From Aliidiomarina halalkaliphila (GTDB lineage: Bacteria > Pseudomonadota > Gammaproteobacteria > Enterobacterales > Alteromonadaceae): DNA of 64,000 nucleotides. Below are positions 25,286 through 34,757 of the stretch, piece after piece. Made by a program: the position numbers and the translations under genes. The notes below the pieces were generated by a model that made no database searches, had not been told where the DNA came from, and saw nothing but the letters and a program-made list of their open reading frames with translations. The number at the start of each line of letters is the position of its first letter. The first letter of the stretch is position 1. The DNA is taken from the NCBI RefSeq assembly GCF_007096385.1, contig NZ_VJWL01000001.1, forward strand, positions 1-64,000, given 5' to 3'.

Positions 25286-26671
25286 ATGCTCAGGTTATAC
25301 AATTCGTTGACACAGCAAAAAGAAGAATTTAAGCCACTGGAAGCTGGAAAAGTGAAACTCTACGTTTGTGGTGTCACGATTTATGATTTCTGTCACATCG
25401 GTCACGCGCGTACTTATGTTGCGTTCGATGTTGTTGTGCGATATCTCCGATATCTGGGCTACGATGTTACCTTCGTGCGCAATGTTACAGACGTGGATGA
25501 TAAAATCATTAAGCGGGCCCAGGAAAACGGCGAAGATATAGATGCCGTTACTGAACGCTTCCTGACGTATATGCACGAAGATTTTGCCGCATTAAACCTT
25601 GTAGAACCTGATATCGAGCCTCGTGTGACCACGCACATGGACGACATCATTGCCTTAGTCGAGACATTACTGACGAAGAAAAATGCATATATCGCAGACT
25701 CTGGCGATGTATTATTTGATGTATCGAGCTTCCCGAAATACGGTCAGTTAAGCGGTCAGAACCTTGAGCAATTGCAAGCGGGTGCCCGTGTGACTGTGGA
25801 TCAAGGAAAAACCGATCCTCTTGATTTCGTGTTGTGGAAACGTGCGAAAGCCGGCGAGCCCAGTTGGGACTCCCCTTGGGGAGCAGGGCGCCCAGGTTGG
25901 CATATTGAATGTTCTGCGATGAACGGTAAGCATTTAGGTAAACATTTTGATATTCATGGTGGTGGCTCGGATCTGATGTTTCCCCATCATGAGAACGAAA
26001 TCGCGCAATCATGCTGTGCCCACGATACCCCCTATGTAAATTATTGGATGCATTCGGGGATGGTTCAGGTGAATCAAGAAAAAATGTCTAAGTCGTTGGG
26101 TAACTTTTTTACCATTCGCGACGTGCTGAAGTCATATACCGCAGAAACTGTGCGTTTCTTCTTGTTGTCAGGTCATTATCGCAGTCAGTTGAATTATTCT
26201 GAGTCGCATCTTGATCAAGCACACAGCGCTCTTGAGCGTTTGTACACAGCCTTGCGCGGTATCACAGCGAGCACGCCGTCTGAAAGCTTACGTGCTCCCT
26301 ACGAACTTCGTTTTCGTATGGCACTGAACGATGACTTTAACGTGCCCGATGCGATGGCGGTATTGTTCGATATCGCGCGTGACTTAAATAAGGCACGTCA
26401 GGAACAGCCAGATACTGCGGCAGAGCTGGCTGGATTGCTTATTGCATATGGCAAAGTATTAGGGATTCTCCAGCAACGCCCAGAAGAGTTCTTGCAAGGA
26501 GACACCAGCGCGGAAGTGGATGTTGCTCGAATTGAAGCCTTGATTGAGGAACGCAACACGGCTCGTGCTGAGAAGGATTGGGCCCGTGCCGACGCGGCGC
26601 GCGATGAGTTACAGGCGCTTGGGATTGTTTTGGAAGATAGTTCAGAGGGAACTCTCTGGCGGAAAGCTTAA
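25286..26671 (+). CDS. cysS: Cysteinyl-tRNA synthetase
   Basis: A complete 461-residue class I synthetase. [15 protein letters not shown] is the family start; the HIGH motif is [13 protein letters not shown] is [10 protein letters not shown], and zinc ligands are present in [17 protein letters not shown] and [15 protein letters not shown]. The anticodon-binding C-terminus ends GTLWRKA. A -10-like TATACT lies at 25244-25249 between it and the divergent LOG-family gene. The aminopeptidase gene follows after 29 bases. Confidence 0.97.
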   Translation: MLRLYNSLTQQKEEFKPLEAGKVKLYVCGVTIYDFCHIGHARTYVAFDVVVRYLRYLGYDVTFVRNVTDVDDKIIKRAQENGEDIDAVTERFLTYMHEDFAALNLVEPDIEPRVTTHMDDIIALVETLLTKKNAYIADSGDVLFDVSSFPKYGQLSGQNLEQLQAGARVTVDQGKTDPLDFVLWKRAKAGEPSWDSPWGAGRPGWHIECSAMNGKHLGKHFDIHGGGSDLMFPHHENEIAQSCCAHDTPYVNYWMHSGMVQVNQEKMSKSLGNFFTIRDVLKSYTAETVRFFLLSGHYRSQLNYSESHLDQAHSALERLYTALRGITASTPSESLRAPYELRFRMALNDDFNVPDAMAVLFDIARDLNKARQEQPDTAAELAGLLIAYGKVLGILQQRPEEFLQGDTSAEVDVARIEALIEERNTARAEKDWARADAARDELQALGIVLEDSSEGTLWRKA

Positions 26672-26700
26672 TTTATAAATAATAAATATGAGGATGCTGT

Positions 26701-28230
26701 ATGGCGACTCCACAGGTTCAAGTAGTAGCGACCATCGACGAACTTGGTCAGCATGATTTTGATGCGTTAATTCTCGTGGGGCCAGAGTTTGGCAACTTAA
26801 ATGACGCTATTGATGCGGCCATCGCGCAAGGTATTCGCGTAAATGCAGGATTGTTAGCCAGTGGCGGCGTGCTTGCATGCGTGGATGTGCCAGCAGAGCG
26901 CTTAATTTTAGCCCCAACGGGCCCATTGGATCGCGATTACGATGATGTACGTCGCTTCTACGACGCAGCTCGCAAAGCAGCCGATGTAGCTGTTGCTGCT
27001 GGCGCCACCCGCCCAGCGATTATGACAGTGCATGTACCGAACGATGAACAATTTAACCAAGTAGTTGCGGCGACTTATTTTGGATTTGCACAAGGATTGT
27101 ATCAGCCTCTTGAAGCCCGCGAGCACTTCGGCGAAGAACTGGAAGTGGTGAGTCATGTAGGCATTATTGGTAAAGCTGATGCTGCTTGGCTCGAGGCGGT
27201 AGAGTCTGGTCGTAGAGTTGCGCGGGATTTATGTGGTACTGAACCAGAGCGGATGTCGCCATTGCGTTTTGCTGAGTATTGCCAAGACGCATTTGCCGGC
27301 ACCTCGGTTAAAGTCTCCGTGGTAGATGATCAACCGGAATTGGAAGTGGAATACCCATTGTTGGCGGCAGTGGCGCGTGCGTCATTTGCGACCAATCAGC
27401 GTCCCTGCGTGATTCGATTAGAATATGTACCGGAAGGACCGATCGAACAAACCTTAATGCTGGTGGGTAAGGGTATTACCTATGATACCGGTGGTGCCGA
27501 TCTCAAAGTGGGCGGCCACATGGCCGGCATGAGCCGCGATAAAGGCGGTGCCGCAGGGGTTGCTGGTTTTGTAAAAGCGGTAGCCGGTATTCAGCCGAAA
27601 GGAATTAAGGTTGTGGCGGAGTTGGCGGCAGTGCGCAATAACATTGGTGAAACGGCCTTTGTTGCCGATGAAATCATTACCGGACGTTCTGGTAAACGTG
27701 TACGCATTGGCAATACCGATGCGGAAGGGCGCTTAATTATGGCCGATTGCTTAGCGCGCATGGTAGAGCTAGCGCCTAGCGAAAAACATCCGATGTTATT
27801 TACCGTAGCAACTTTAACGGGTCATGCTGCGTTAGCGAAGGGGCCATATACAGCATTGGTTCCGAATAAAACAGCAGCGCGAAGCGGGCAAGTGGATGCG
27901 TTACTGACAGCCGGTGAGCTGTGGGCTGATCCTGCTGAACTTTCTATGAGCCGTCGAGAAGATTTCGACTTTGTACGCGGGCGTACCAAAGCGGATGACT
28001 TGTTATCATCGAATAATGGTCCTTCAGCCACCACAAAGCGTGGACATCAATTCCCTATGGCATTTTTAGTCGAAGTGTCGGGATTAGGTGAGCACCAACT
28101 ATCAAGCGCAGCCCCCATTCCGTATGTGCATGTGGATATTGCCGGTAGCGGCGTTGAAGGCGGTGATTGGCAGCATGGCAAGCCTACTGCAACCCCTGTT
28201 CTGGCGCTTGCTGGCCACTATCTGCGGTAA
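26701..28230 (+). CDS. M17 leucyl aminopeptidase family protein
   Basis: A 509-residue dizinc aminopeptidase of the PepA/PepB family. The metal site is conserved: VGKGITYDTGGADLK (Lys and Asp ligands), MSRDKGGAAGV and NTDAEGRLIMAD with the Asp-Glu pair and catalytic Arg. The N-terminal macro-like domain (1-170) is divergent from E. coli PepA, and GKGITYDTGGADLK replaces the usual GKGITFDSGGISLK, so it belongs to a less studied branch. GAGGATGCT precedes the ATG. It is probably cotranscribed with cysS and ends in a terminator. Confidence 0.9.
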   Translation: MATPQVQVVATIDELGQHDFDALILVGPEFGNLNDAIDAAIAQGIRVNAGLLASGGVLACVDVPAERLILAPTGPLDRDYDDVRRFYDAARKAADVAVAAGATRPAIMTVHVPNDEQFNQVVAATYFGFAQGLYQPLEAREHFGEELEVVSHVGIIGKADAAWLEAVESGRRVARDLCGTEPERMSPLRFAEYCQDAFAGTSVKVSVVDDQPELEVEYPLLAAVARASFATNQRPCVIRLEYVPEGPIEQTLMLVGKGITYDTGGADLKVGGHMAGMSRDKGGAAGVAGFVKAVAGIQPKGIKVVAELAAVRNNIGETAFVADEIITGRSGKRVRIGNTDAEGRLIMADCLARMVELAPSEKHPMLFTVATLTGHAALAKGPYTALVPNKTAARSGQVDALLTAGELWADPAELSMSRREDFDFVRGRTKADDLLSSNNGPSATTKRGHQFPMAFLVEVSGLGEHQLSSAAPIPYVHVDIAGSGVEGGDWQHGKPTATPVLALAGHYLR

Positions 28231-28263
28231 GTACGAGGGAAATACAACAAGAACAGTAAATTG

Positions 28264-28295
28264 AAATGCCAGTCAGGTTTCTGACTGGCATTTTT
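28264..28295 (+). terminator. Terminator after the aminopeptidase gene
   Basis: AAATGCCAGTCAG, loop GTTT and CTGACTGGCATTT (28264-28293) followed by TT: a perfect stem on the plus strand. Confidence 0.92.
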
Positions 28296-28297
28296 CA

Positions 28298-28606
28298 TTA
28301 CAATCCTTTGCTTTGTTTATCCACCACCCGGCGTGCGACGAAGACTACATAAATATGGCGTTCTTCGGTGCCCCACCGGCATTCTTTAGGACGATCGTAA
28401 TCGTCACACCAAGTCGGTGCGCCGAGCATATGGTGCACTTCAGCGTAGCGCATACCAATATCAATATGATTAAAATTGGTGCGATTCACTTTTGGGTCAC
28501 TACAGCCAGTGATGGCAATGGTTGCCATGCACAGGGTGGCAACCATAAGCAATTGGACGCTGCGTGAACGAGATAGATGAAACATCGTACTTAGCTTGTG
28601 GAACAT
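28298..28606 (-). CDS. BamE/SmpA-OmlA-like small lipoprotein
   Basis: The 102-residue product has a long lipoprotein signal with the lipobox AITGC (lipid Cys near residue 35), then a compact domain NHIDIGMRYAEVHHMLGAPTWCDD...CRWG, matching the BamE/OmlA-like fold in which GMxxxEVxxxLGxP is characteristic. Two cysteines (near Cys67 and Cys75) could form a disulfide. It is too divergent and lies in the wrong context to be BamE itself; similar solitary proteins are annotated as hypothetical. AAGGAG precedes the ATG. It follows the thioesterase gene by 20 bases, so the two likely share a transcript. Confidence 0.72.
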   Translation of the reverse strand: MFHKLSTMFHLSRSRSVQLLMVATLCMATIAITGCSDPKVNRTNFNHIDIGMRYAEVHHMLGAPTWCDDYDRPKECRWGTEERHIYVVFVARRVVDKQSKGL

Positions 28607-28626
28607 ACAGGTGCTCCTTAATTACA

Positions 28627-29031
28627 TTATGAATAGCTTGGTGGCTCAATTCGTAATTCATCAAGCTGTTCTTTGGTTTTTCCATGTGGTTGTGGAATAC
28701 GTGACTCGCTATCAATATGCACAAACACAATGTCGTCAGCGACACAGATATTTTGTTTGGTTCCTTTGTTACGAACAACACACGTGACCGTGAGCGAGGT
28801 TCGCCCGACGTTTTTTGTTTCTAATCCAAATTCAACCACATCGCCTTGAAATGCCGACGCTTCGAAGGTGATCTCGCCAATGTGCTTGGTGACCAGGCTC
28901 TTTTGATCGAGTTGGCAACTGGCAAAGATATAGGCTTCTTCATCAATCCATTCGAGAATACGTCCGCCGAAAAGCGAACCGGCGAAATTAAGGTCATTGG
29001 GCATAACTAAGCGTCGAGAGAGAAATCGCAT
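28627..29031 (-). CDS. Hot-dog acyl-CoA thioesterase
   Basis: A 134-residue hot-dog-fold thioesterase of the YciA/acyl-CoA hydrolase type. The active-site helix motif MPNDLNFAGSLFGGRILEWIDEEAY contains the conserved asparagine and Asp/Glu, followed by VTKHIGEITFEASAFQGDVVEFG. Acyl-CoA hydrolysis is the family reaction; chain length preference is unknown. AAGGAG before the ATG is well placed. Upstream gene of a pair with the BamE-like lipoprotein. Confidence 0.87.
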   Translation of the reverse strand: MRFLSRRLVMPNDLNFAGSLFGGRILEWIDEEAYIFASCQLDQKSLVTKHIGEITFEASAFQGDVVEFGLETKNVGRTSLTVTCVVRNKGTKQNICVADDIVFVHIDSESRIPQPHGKTKEQLDELRIEPPSYS

Positions 29032-29103
29032 ACAGACTCCTTTGTGATTGAACTCCGTTTATTATAACTGATATTTTGTAGTTAACTGTTTCTTGCAAAA
29101 AGA

Positions 29104-29133
29104 AAAAGCCCTTCAGAGAACTGAAGGGCTTTT
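29104..29133 (-). terminator. Terminator of the TonB receptor gene
   Basis: AAAAGCCCTTCAG, loop AGAA and CTGAAGGGCTTTT form a perfect 13-bp stem. On the minus strand it is followed by TTTCTTTTT, fitting the end of the receptor transcript. Confidence 0.92.
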
Positions 29134-29161
29134 GATGTTTCTAGTTCGTTCCGGCAAGGCT

Positions 29162-31354
29162 TTAGAAGCGAGCGCGGAAACCTAAGCCAACATTGCGTCC
29201 TGGCAATGGTGCATAGTCACGAATAAAGCTGTTGTGTACAAATCCGAGCTCGTCAGTAATGTTCTCAACTTTAAAATAAATCGCTAAATCCTGACCGGCA
29301 AACACACCTGGGTAGTAGTTTACATTTAGGTTAAGTAAGCCAAATCCATCAGTCGCTTGCTCGTTCTCACCGTTACGGTTCTGTGGTAAATAACGCACGA
29401 ATCCAAGCGTGCCGTCCCAGTTTGCTTCTGTGTAGGTTGCGCTTACCCCGAAACGCTGGGCAGGGATGCGCGGCACATTACCGCCAGACTTAAATACCGC
29501 GCGGGTATAGTCAGAGAAACCATTCATGCTCCAGTTGCTGTTGAACACGTAGCGACCAGAAATTTCGTAACCGTACAACTCAGCGCCTTGTTGGGCATAT
29601 TGGTACACCGGTAAACCACCATCGTGGTCATGATCGTGACCGTGGTCGTGCCCATGGTCATGGCCGTGATCGTCGTGACCGGTCCCCAAATCGATCTCAC
29701 TGTTGAGTTGGTTGCTCATGATGCCGGTGTTACGCAGGTAAATAAAATTACTAATGTGGTTCACGAATACATTGGTATCTACGTGCCAGCGGTCGCCTTC
29801 AAAGTGCATCCCGAAATCAAGGTTGGTTGATTGTTCTTTATTCAATGCACGTGATGCTAACTCAAGCTCATACTCCGCATCATGATCGTGTCCGTGGTCG
29901 TGATCATGGTGGTCGTCGCCGTGGATGTCATACACGCCACCGACTTCATAAGTACGGGTCGCAAAGTGAGCGCCATTTGCAAACAACTCGTTCGCTTGCG
30001 GTGCACGTTCGCTGTAGCTAAGGCTTGAGGAAAGTTTCACCATCGGCGATACCGTCCAGTTTAAGCCAAATGACAAGCTAGCTGGCGTATATTCGAGGGT
30101 ATTAAAGCCATGGCTCTTAATATCCACTTGCTCAATACGACCACCGAGTTCGTAGGTTACGTCGCCAAAGGTACGCTCACCGATCCAGAACACACCCATA
30201 AGGTCGGTATCTGTATGCGGAGTAAAGGCTTCTTCACCAAATGCGTCATATTCCTGGTGAGATATTTGCGCTCCGAGCGCACCGCGCCATCCCATGATTG
30301 GGTCGTGGCGCGCAATTACGCGAAGTTCCGTTTGCTCAAGAGTAAATGCGGTTTCTACGAAACCGTCATCGATTTCTTCATGCAATAAATCCGTGTAGCC
30401 AAAATTAATATCCAAACGCTCAATACCGCGCATTGGATTATTGATACTGCTGATAAACTGGAATCTGTCTTGCTTCATTTTGGCGTAGAACGCGTCATCG
30501 TGACCATGGCCGCTGTCGTGGCTGTGATCATCATCATCCTCGTCATCATGCCCATGGTCGTGACCTGGCAAGCCATATTCACGCTCAATGCGACCAAATG
30601 AGAAGCCGGCGAAACCGCGATCAAAGAAGTAGCTCGCGCCTACAGTTGCACCGCGATCTTCAGTAAAGGAGTTATCAATTTCGTCGTCAATATCACCATC
30701 TGGAGTCACGAAGCTAGGTACACTGTAATTGTCAGTGTGACGATAAAAACCATCGAGGTGAAGGACGAAATCGCCGTTACCGACGTTTAAATCAAATGCG
30801 GCTGAACGACCGTTAGATACGCTGTCATAACGTGCGCCATAACTGCCTTCAACGCCGTCAAGAGCTTGACGTGGAACGCGATTGTCGACCACGTTAACCA
30901 CACCACCACTCGCGCCGCTACCGAAAAGTAGGGTAGCAGGGCCACGTAATACTTCAATTTGCTGAGCGGTTGATGACTCGGTGGATACCGCGTGATCAGG
31001 ACCACCACGAGACACATCGGCTACGTCTAAACCATTTTGTACGATTTTCACGCGCGGGCCGTCAAGGCCACGAATAACTGGGCTGCTAGCAGTAGGGCTG
31101 TAGTAGGTTGATTGAACGCCAGGCAGATTGCGCAGCGTTTCCCCAAGGGTAGCGGCTTCTGCTGAACGGAGATCATCGCCATGAAGAACATAAATTGGCT
31201 GAGCCGTTTCCAGCGCAGTTTTCTCAAGTGGAGAAGCGGTGACAACAATACGCTCGTATTGTTTCTCTGGGGTTGCATCGGCATCGTCAGCCAAGACCAT
31301 TTGAGGATAGAGTAAGGTCGCTACGGCGATCGCAATCGGAGTTTTCTTCAACAT
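29162..31354 (-). CDS. ZnuD-like TonB-dependent receptor with His/Asp-rich loops
   Basis: A 730-residue outer-membrane TonB-dependent receptor, most likely for zinc. It has a signal peptide (cleavage near residue 22), a TonB box in YERIVVTASP, a plug with LPGVQSTYY, VIRGLDGPRVKIVQNGLD and VEVLRGPATLLFGSG-like sequence, and a barrel ending in aromatic RARF. Three insertions are extraordinarily rich in His and Asp: about residues 265-290, 473-492 and 555-579, encoded near 30490-30562, 29878-29935 and 29618-29690. Such loops characterise Neisseria ZnuD and relatives. A Zur-like operator at 31389-31403 supports zinc control. Sole gene of its transcript. Confidence 0.92.
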   Translation of the reverse strand: MLKKTPIAIAVATLLYPQMVLADDADATPEKQYERIVVTASPLEKTALETAQPIYVLHGDDLRSAEAATLGETLRNLPGVQSTYYSPTASSPVIRGLDGPRVKIVQNGLDVADVSRGGPDHAVSTESSTAQQIEVLRGPATLLFGSGASGGVVNVVDNRVPRQALDGVEGSYGARYDSVSNGRSAAFDLNVGNGDFVLHLDGFYRHTDNYSVPSFVTPDGDIDDEIDNSFTEDRGATVGASYFFDRGFAGFSFGRIEREYGLPGHDHGHDDEDDDDHSHDSGHGHDDAFYAKMKQDRFQFISSINNPMRGIERLDINFGYTDLLHEEIDDGFVETAFTLEQTELRVIARHDPIMGWRGALGAQISHQEYDAFGEEAFTPHTDTDLMGVFWIGERTFGDVTYELGGRIEQVDIKSHGFNTLEYTPASLSFGLNWTVSPMVKLSSSLSYSERAPQANELFANGAHFATRTYEVGGVYDIHGDDHHDHDHGHDHDAEYELELASRALNKEQSTNLDFGMHFEGDRWHVDTNVFVNHISNFIYLRNTGIMSNQLNSEIDLGTGHDDHGHDHGHDHGHDHDHDGGLPVYQYAQQGAELYGYEISGRYVFNSNWSMNGFSDYTRAVFKSGGNVPRIPAQRFGVSATYTEANWDGTLGFVRYLPQNRNGENEQATDGFGLLNLNVNYYPGVFAGQDLAIYFKVENITDELGFVHNSFIRDYAPLPGRNVGLGFRARF

Positions 31355-31388
31355 GATACTTCCTGTGAACAGTGAATGTTAATGTGTT

Positions 31389-31403
31389 TGTGATAATATA
31401 ACA
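31389..31403 (-). promoter_or_regulatory. Candidate Zur operator
   Basis: TGTGATAATATAACA differs by one base from the gammaproteobacterial Zur core TGTTATAnTATAACA and extends on one side with TTAC. It lies 34 bases before the start of the ZnuD-like receptor gene, a normal place for repression. Zinc-responsive control is inferred from the match and the His-rich receptor. Confidence 0.75.
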
Positions 31404-31521
31404 TTACATACTTGCAAATCAATCGACAAGCGTTTTCACTGGCTCATGCGATAAGATGTCGATAAACTGCGACTGTAGAAGAATAAGAAAATCGCTGAAA
31501 CCAATCAAAGAGATGTAAATA

Positions 31522-33228
31522 ATGACTGAACGTGCACGTTTCTATCGCGGTGGTTTAATCGCTGCTGCGCTTATCGCATTTGCTTTAACGGCCTGCACAC
31601 CACAATCCGAGCCCTCACAACAAACACTTCCTAGCGCGCAACCTCATGGGATTCAAGCACACTTGGAGTTTCTTGCTGATGATTTATTGGAGGGGCGAGA
31701 TACGGGCTCACGGGGACACGAGATAGCGTCGAAGTACATTGCCAGCCAATTCCAGTTATTGGGCTTAGAGCCTGCTGGCACCGATGGTTACTTTCAGCGC
31801 ATTACATTCCGAAGCAGTCGGCTGCAACCCGAGCAGCACCCGCAGATGAATTTAATCATTAATGGTGAAACTCAAGCGCTTTCATATCCAAGCCAATTTA
31901 CCTCGGGTCCAAGTGCTACCCATACCGATATTGATATTACTGCGGAGCTTGTGTTTGCCGGTTACGGTTTAGTGTCAGACACGTTCGGAATTGATGATTA
32001 TGCGGGTCTTAATGTCGATGGCAAAATCGTGGTTATTGTGCAAGGTCGTCCAGATTTCTTGCCTTCGGAAGAAGCGGCTCACCTGAATGCACAAAAAACG
32101 GCAAATGCAGTGGAGCGTGGCGCAGTGGGACTGATCACGCTACATACGCCAGCTCGAGAGAAAGTGCGCCCTTGGCGTAGCTCAATGATCTTTGTGAATG
32201 CACCACGCATTCGCTGGTTAGATCCCGATGGACAGCCCCATAATGACTTTGGTCAGCTACAAGGCTCTGCTAGTTTGCATTTTGAAGCGGCGGCGCCTTT
32301 GTTTGAAAATGCCGAGCAAAGCTTGGAGGACGTGTTTGCTCAAATGGAAGCCGGAGAGATGCCACGAGGATTTCCTCTTCCAGCGCAAGCGCATATCAAG
32401 AAGAGCTCTGTATTTGATGAAATAACCAGCCCTAATGTCATCGCGGTACTAGAGGGCTCAGACCCTGAACTCAAGCATGAGTATGTGCTGTATACGGCTC
32501 ATTCCGATCACACTGGATTAGCCCGAGATTTTAGCTCTACATCAAACATCAATAATGGCGCTCTTGATAATGCCGCGGGCGTTGCAGTCATGCTGGAAAC
32601 CGCGCGCATATACGCGCAACTCGCAGAACAAGGACAGCGGCCGAAGCGCAGTATTATGTTTGCAGCGGTTACCGCAGAAGAGCGTGGATTACTCGGGGCA
32701 GATTACTTTGCGAATTATCCGACGGTGCCATTAGAAAGTATTGTCGCCAATGTGAATTTGGATATGCCGGTATTGCTCTACCCGTTTGCTGACATTGTCG
32801 CTTTTGGAGCAGAACATTCGAGCTTGGGGGCTGTCGCCGCTCGCGCAGCCGGCCGCCATGACACGGCATTGACTCCAGATCCTATGCCAGAGCAAGCGAT
32901 TTTTACTCGCTCTGATCATTACACTTTAGTTCGCCAGGGTATCCCTGCAGTGTTTCTGATGACGGGCTTTACTTCACGTAATGAAGATGAAGATGGTGGT
33001 GAGATTTGGGCACGTTTCTTTGCCGAAAACTATCACCGCCCCGGTGATGATATCCCGACACTGACGGAAATGTATGGGGGGATTCGCTACGATTATGGCG
33101 CTATTTTCACCGATATAAATGTGGAAATAGGCTTAGATATTGCTAACGAAGCGAAGCGGCCATACTGGTTGCCGGATAGCTATTTTGGCCATATTTTTGG
33201 CCAGGATAGCAATGGTGTTCGCCATTAA
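31522..33228 (+). CDS. M28-family zinc peptidase lipoprotein
   Basis: A 568-residue exported aminopeptidase-like protein. It has a lipobox ALTAC (Cys25), the HLEFLADDLLEGRDTGSRGHEIASKYI segment typical of M28 enzymes, an inserted PA domain (about 130-250), and the M28 metal site: TAHSDHTG, GALDNAAGVAVMLE (Asp), TAEERGLLGADYF (catalytic Glu plus ligand), VNLDMP and the terminal histidine in YHRPGDD. AGAGATG-like sequence precedes the ATG. It is followed by the HIT gene after 20 bases, probably one operon. Peptide substrate is unknown. Confidence 0.92.
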   Translation: MTERARFYRGGLIAAALIAFALTACTPQSEPSQQTLPSAQPHGIQAHLEFLADDLLEGRDTGSRGHEIASKYIASQFQLLGLEPAGTDGYFQRITFRSSRLQPEQHPQMNLIINGETQALSYPSQFTSGPSATHTDIDITAELVFAGYGLVSDTFGIDDYAGLNVDGKIVVIVQGRPDFLPSEEAAHLNAQKTANAVERGAVGLITLHTPAREKVRPWRSSMIFVNAPRIRWLDPDGQPHNDFGQLQGSASLHFEAAAPLFENAEQSLEDVFAQMEAGEMPRGFPLPAQAHIKKSSVFDEITSPNVIAVLEGSDPELKHEYVLYTAHSDHTGLARDFSSTSNINNGALDNAAGVAVMLETARIYAQLAEQGQRPKRSIMFAAVTAEERGLLGADYFANYPTVPLESIVANVNLDMPVLLYPFADIVAFGAEHSSLGAVAARAAGRHDTALTPDPMPEQAIFTRSDHYTLVRQGIPAVFLMTGFTSRNEDEDGGEIWARFFAENYHRPGDDIPTLTEMYGGIRYDYGAIFTDINVEIGLDIANEAKRPYWLPDSYFGHIFGQDSNGVRH

Positions 33229-33248
33229 TTGCGTGGGAGGTGTTGGTC

Positions 33249-33734
33249 ATGTCTGATTTTATCCTTCACTCCAAACTGGATCAGGACTGTTTTAAGATTG
33301 GCAATTTGCCCCTGTGTCGGGTGCTGATGATGAATGATCGTCAGTATCCCTGGTTTATTTTGGTACCACGCCGGGCCGGTGTGCGCGAAATATATGAACT
33401 AAGCAGTGAGGATCAGCGCATTTTTTGGCACGAATCGGCGTGGTTTAGTGAGCAAATCATGGAGATATTTAACGGTGAAAAGCTGAATGTCGCTGCCTTA
33501 GGTAATGTGGTTCCGCAACTGCATGTTCATCATATTGTACGTAATCAATATGATGCGTGCTGGCCGAGTCCGGTATGGGGAGCCGTGCCTCCTCGTCCGT
33601 TTAGTGTGGAGGATGCGGCAGCTCGGATCGAAAACATGGAAACGCTGCTCAGTAACTACTCAGCACCTGAACCAGTATTTACAGAAGCTGAAGCAGAAGA
33701 ACGTTGGGGTGGGAAACGGACCAAGAAAAAATAG
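33249..33734 (+). CDS. HIT-domain nucleotide-binding protein
   Basis: A 161-residue histidine-triad protein with the central NVAALGNVVPQLHVHHIVRN, where HVHHI is the HxHxH-type nucleophile motif, and YPWFILVPRRAGVREIYEL upstream as in the HIT_like group of gammaproteobacteria. Such proteins hydrolyse nucleotide phosphoramidates or dinucleoside polyphosphates. ATG 33249 lies eight bases after GGAGG; the frame's GTG at 33240 overlaps that site and is unlikely. The C-terminus is Lys-rich (KRTKKK). Confidence 0.88.
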   Translation: MSDFILHSKLDQDCFKIGNLPLCRVLMMNDRQYPWFILVPRRAGVREIYELSSEDQRIFWHESAWFSEQIMEIFNGEKLNVAALGNVVPQLHVHHIVRNQYDACWPSPVWGAVPPRPFSVEDAAARIENMETLLSNYSAPEPVFTEAEAEERWGGKRTKKK

Positions 33735-33744
33735 ACGCTGTGAG

Positions 33745-34281
33745 TTACGTTGCGGCTATTTCTTCCAAAATTTGGGTACACCAAGTTTCAATGCGCTCAT
33801 CGGATAGCTCATACTGAGAATCTTCGTCAAGGGCGAGGCCGACAAAGTGAGTTTTATCTGCAATGAGCGCTTTACTGGCAATAAACTCGTAGCTCTCCAC
33901 GGGCCAATAGCCAATTCTGTGAATACTACTGCCGCCCGGGCTGGCGGCAATTTCATCATGAAGCATCCCTAGGGCATCCTGAAACCACTCGCTGTAGCCT
34001 TGTTGATCGCCCATGCCATACAGAGCAATCGTTTTATTACTTAAATCAAGGTCACGGATTTCATCCCAATGACTCTCCCAATCTTCTTGGATTTCGCCAA
34101 AATCCCATGTCGACAAGCCGAAAATAATCACATCGAACTGCTCAGCGGTTTTTAACGGGATATCTTTGATATTGTGCATTTGCACAATGTCGGCACCAAT
34201 AAACTCACGGATTTTCTCAGCGGCAATTTCGGTATAGCAGGTTGTAGAACCGTAAAACAAGCCGATGCGAAACTCGGACAT
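33745..34281 (-). CDS. fldB: Flavodoxin FldB
   Basis: A 178-residue long-chain flavodoxin carrying [22 protein letters not shown] is the phosphate-binding loop in the FldB form (STTCYTE rather than STGNTE), followed by [44 protein letters not shown] and [17 protein letters not shown], all close to E. coli FldB. AAGGAG before ATG 34281 settles the start. Convergent with the HIT gene with 10 bases between stops. Confidence 0.94.
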   Translation of the reverse strand: MSEFRIGLFYGSTTCYTEIAAEKIREFIGADIVQMHNIKDIPLKTAEQFDVIIFGLSTWDFGEIQEDWESHWDEIRDLDLSNKTIALYGMGDQQGYSEWFQDALGMLHDEIAASPGGSSIHRIGYWPVESYEFIASKALIADKTHFVGLALDEDSQYELSDERIETWCTQILEEIAAT

Positions 34282-34466
34282 TGGAACACTCCTTCGATGA
34301 ATCCAGTGGTAAAGCAAACTACAGAATGGCGCTATTGTAACTTAGACGCCCCTGAATAATCCATGTTAGGGCGGCAGATTCGCTGAGTACCTTAGGTTGC
34401 TGTACAAGGCTCGCGAGATTTCAATGATTCAGGTACACTGCGCGCAAATTGAGTAGAGGTAACCAT

Positions 34467-34751
34467 ATGAGCAACCCATTAAGCACACTGGCGGATTCTT
34501 TAGAGCAGGTATTCGACGATGCTGTTGAGCAAGGGAATGACGATGAACTCTTTGCTAGCGGTTATTTACGCGGACACTTTGATCTCGTGGTGGCACAGTT
34601 GGAACTGCAAGGGGAAAGCTCGGCAGATGCATTGTGGCCAGCGTTACAAGATGCGTTGGAACTCACCAAAGGGGAGTTAAACCCGCAAGATCGTAAGCAT
34701 GTTCAAGCGATGTTTATGCGCTTACAAACCCACGCAGAACTACAGGCGTGA
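34467..34751 (+). CDS. yfcL: YfcL family protein
   Basis: A 94-residue protein matching E. coli YfcL, with the conserved DDELFASGYLRGHFDLVVAQLE block. The function is unknown. As in E. coli it lies next to mnmC and fabB, with mnmC convergent. AGAGGT before ATG 34467 supports this start. Highly acidic and without signal or membrane segments. Confidence 0.9.
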   Translation: MSNPLSTLADSLEQVFDDAVEQGNDDELFASGYLRGHFDLVVAQLELQGESSADALWPALQDALELTKGELNPQDRKHVQAMFMRLQTHAELQA

Positions 34752-34757
34752 TTCTCA

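Noticed and set aside
29624-30021. Open frames opposite the TonB receptor with Val- or His-rich products
   Set aside because: They are read-outs of the antisense of His/Asp codon repeats and have no start signals or independent support.
29618-30562. Short direct repeats that could be taken for a CRISPR-like array
   Set aside because: Repeats are 6-12 bases, unspaced, in frame, and encode His-Asp loops; there are no spacers and no cas genes.
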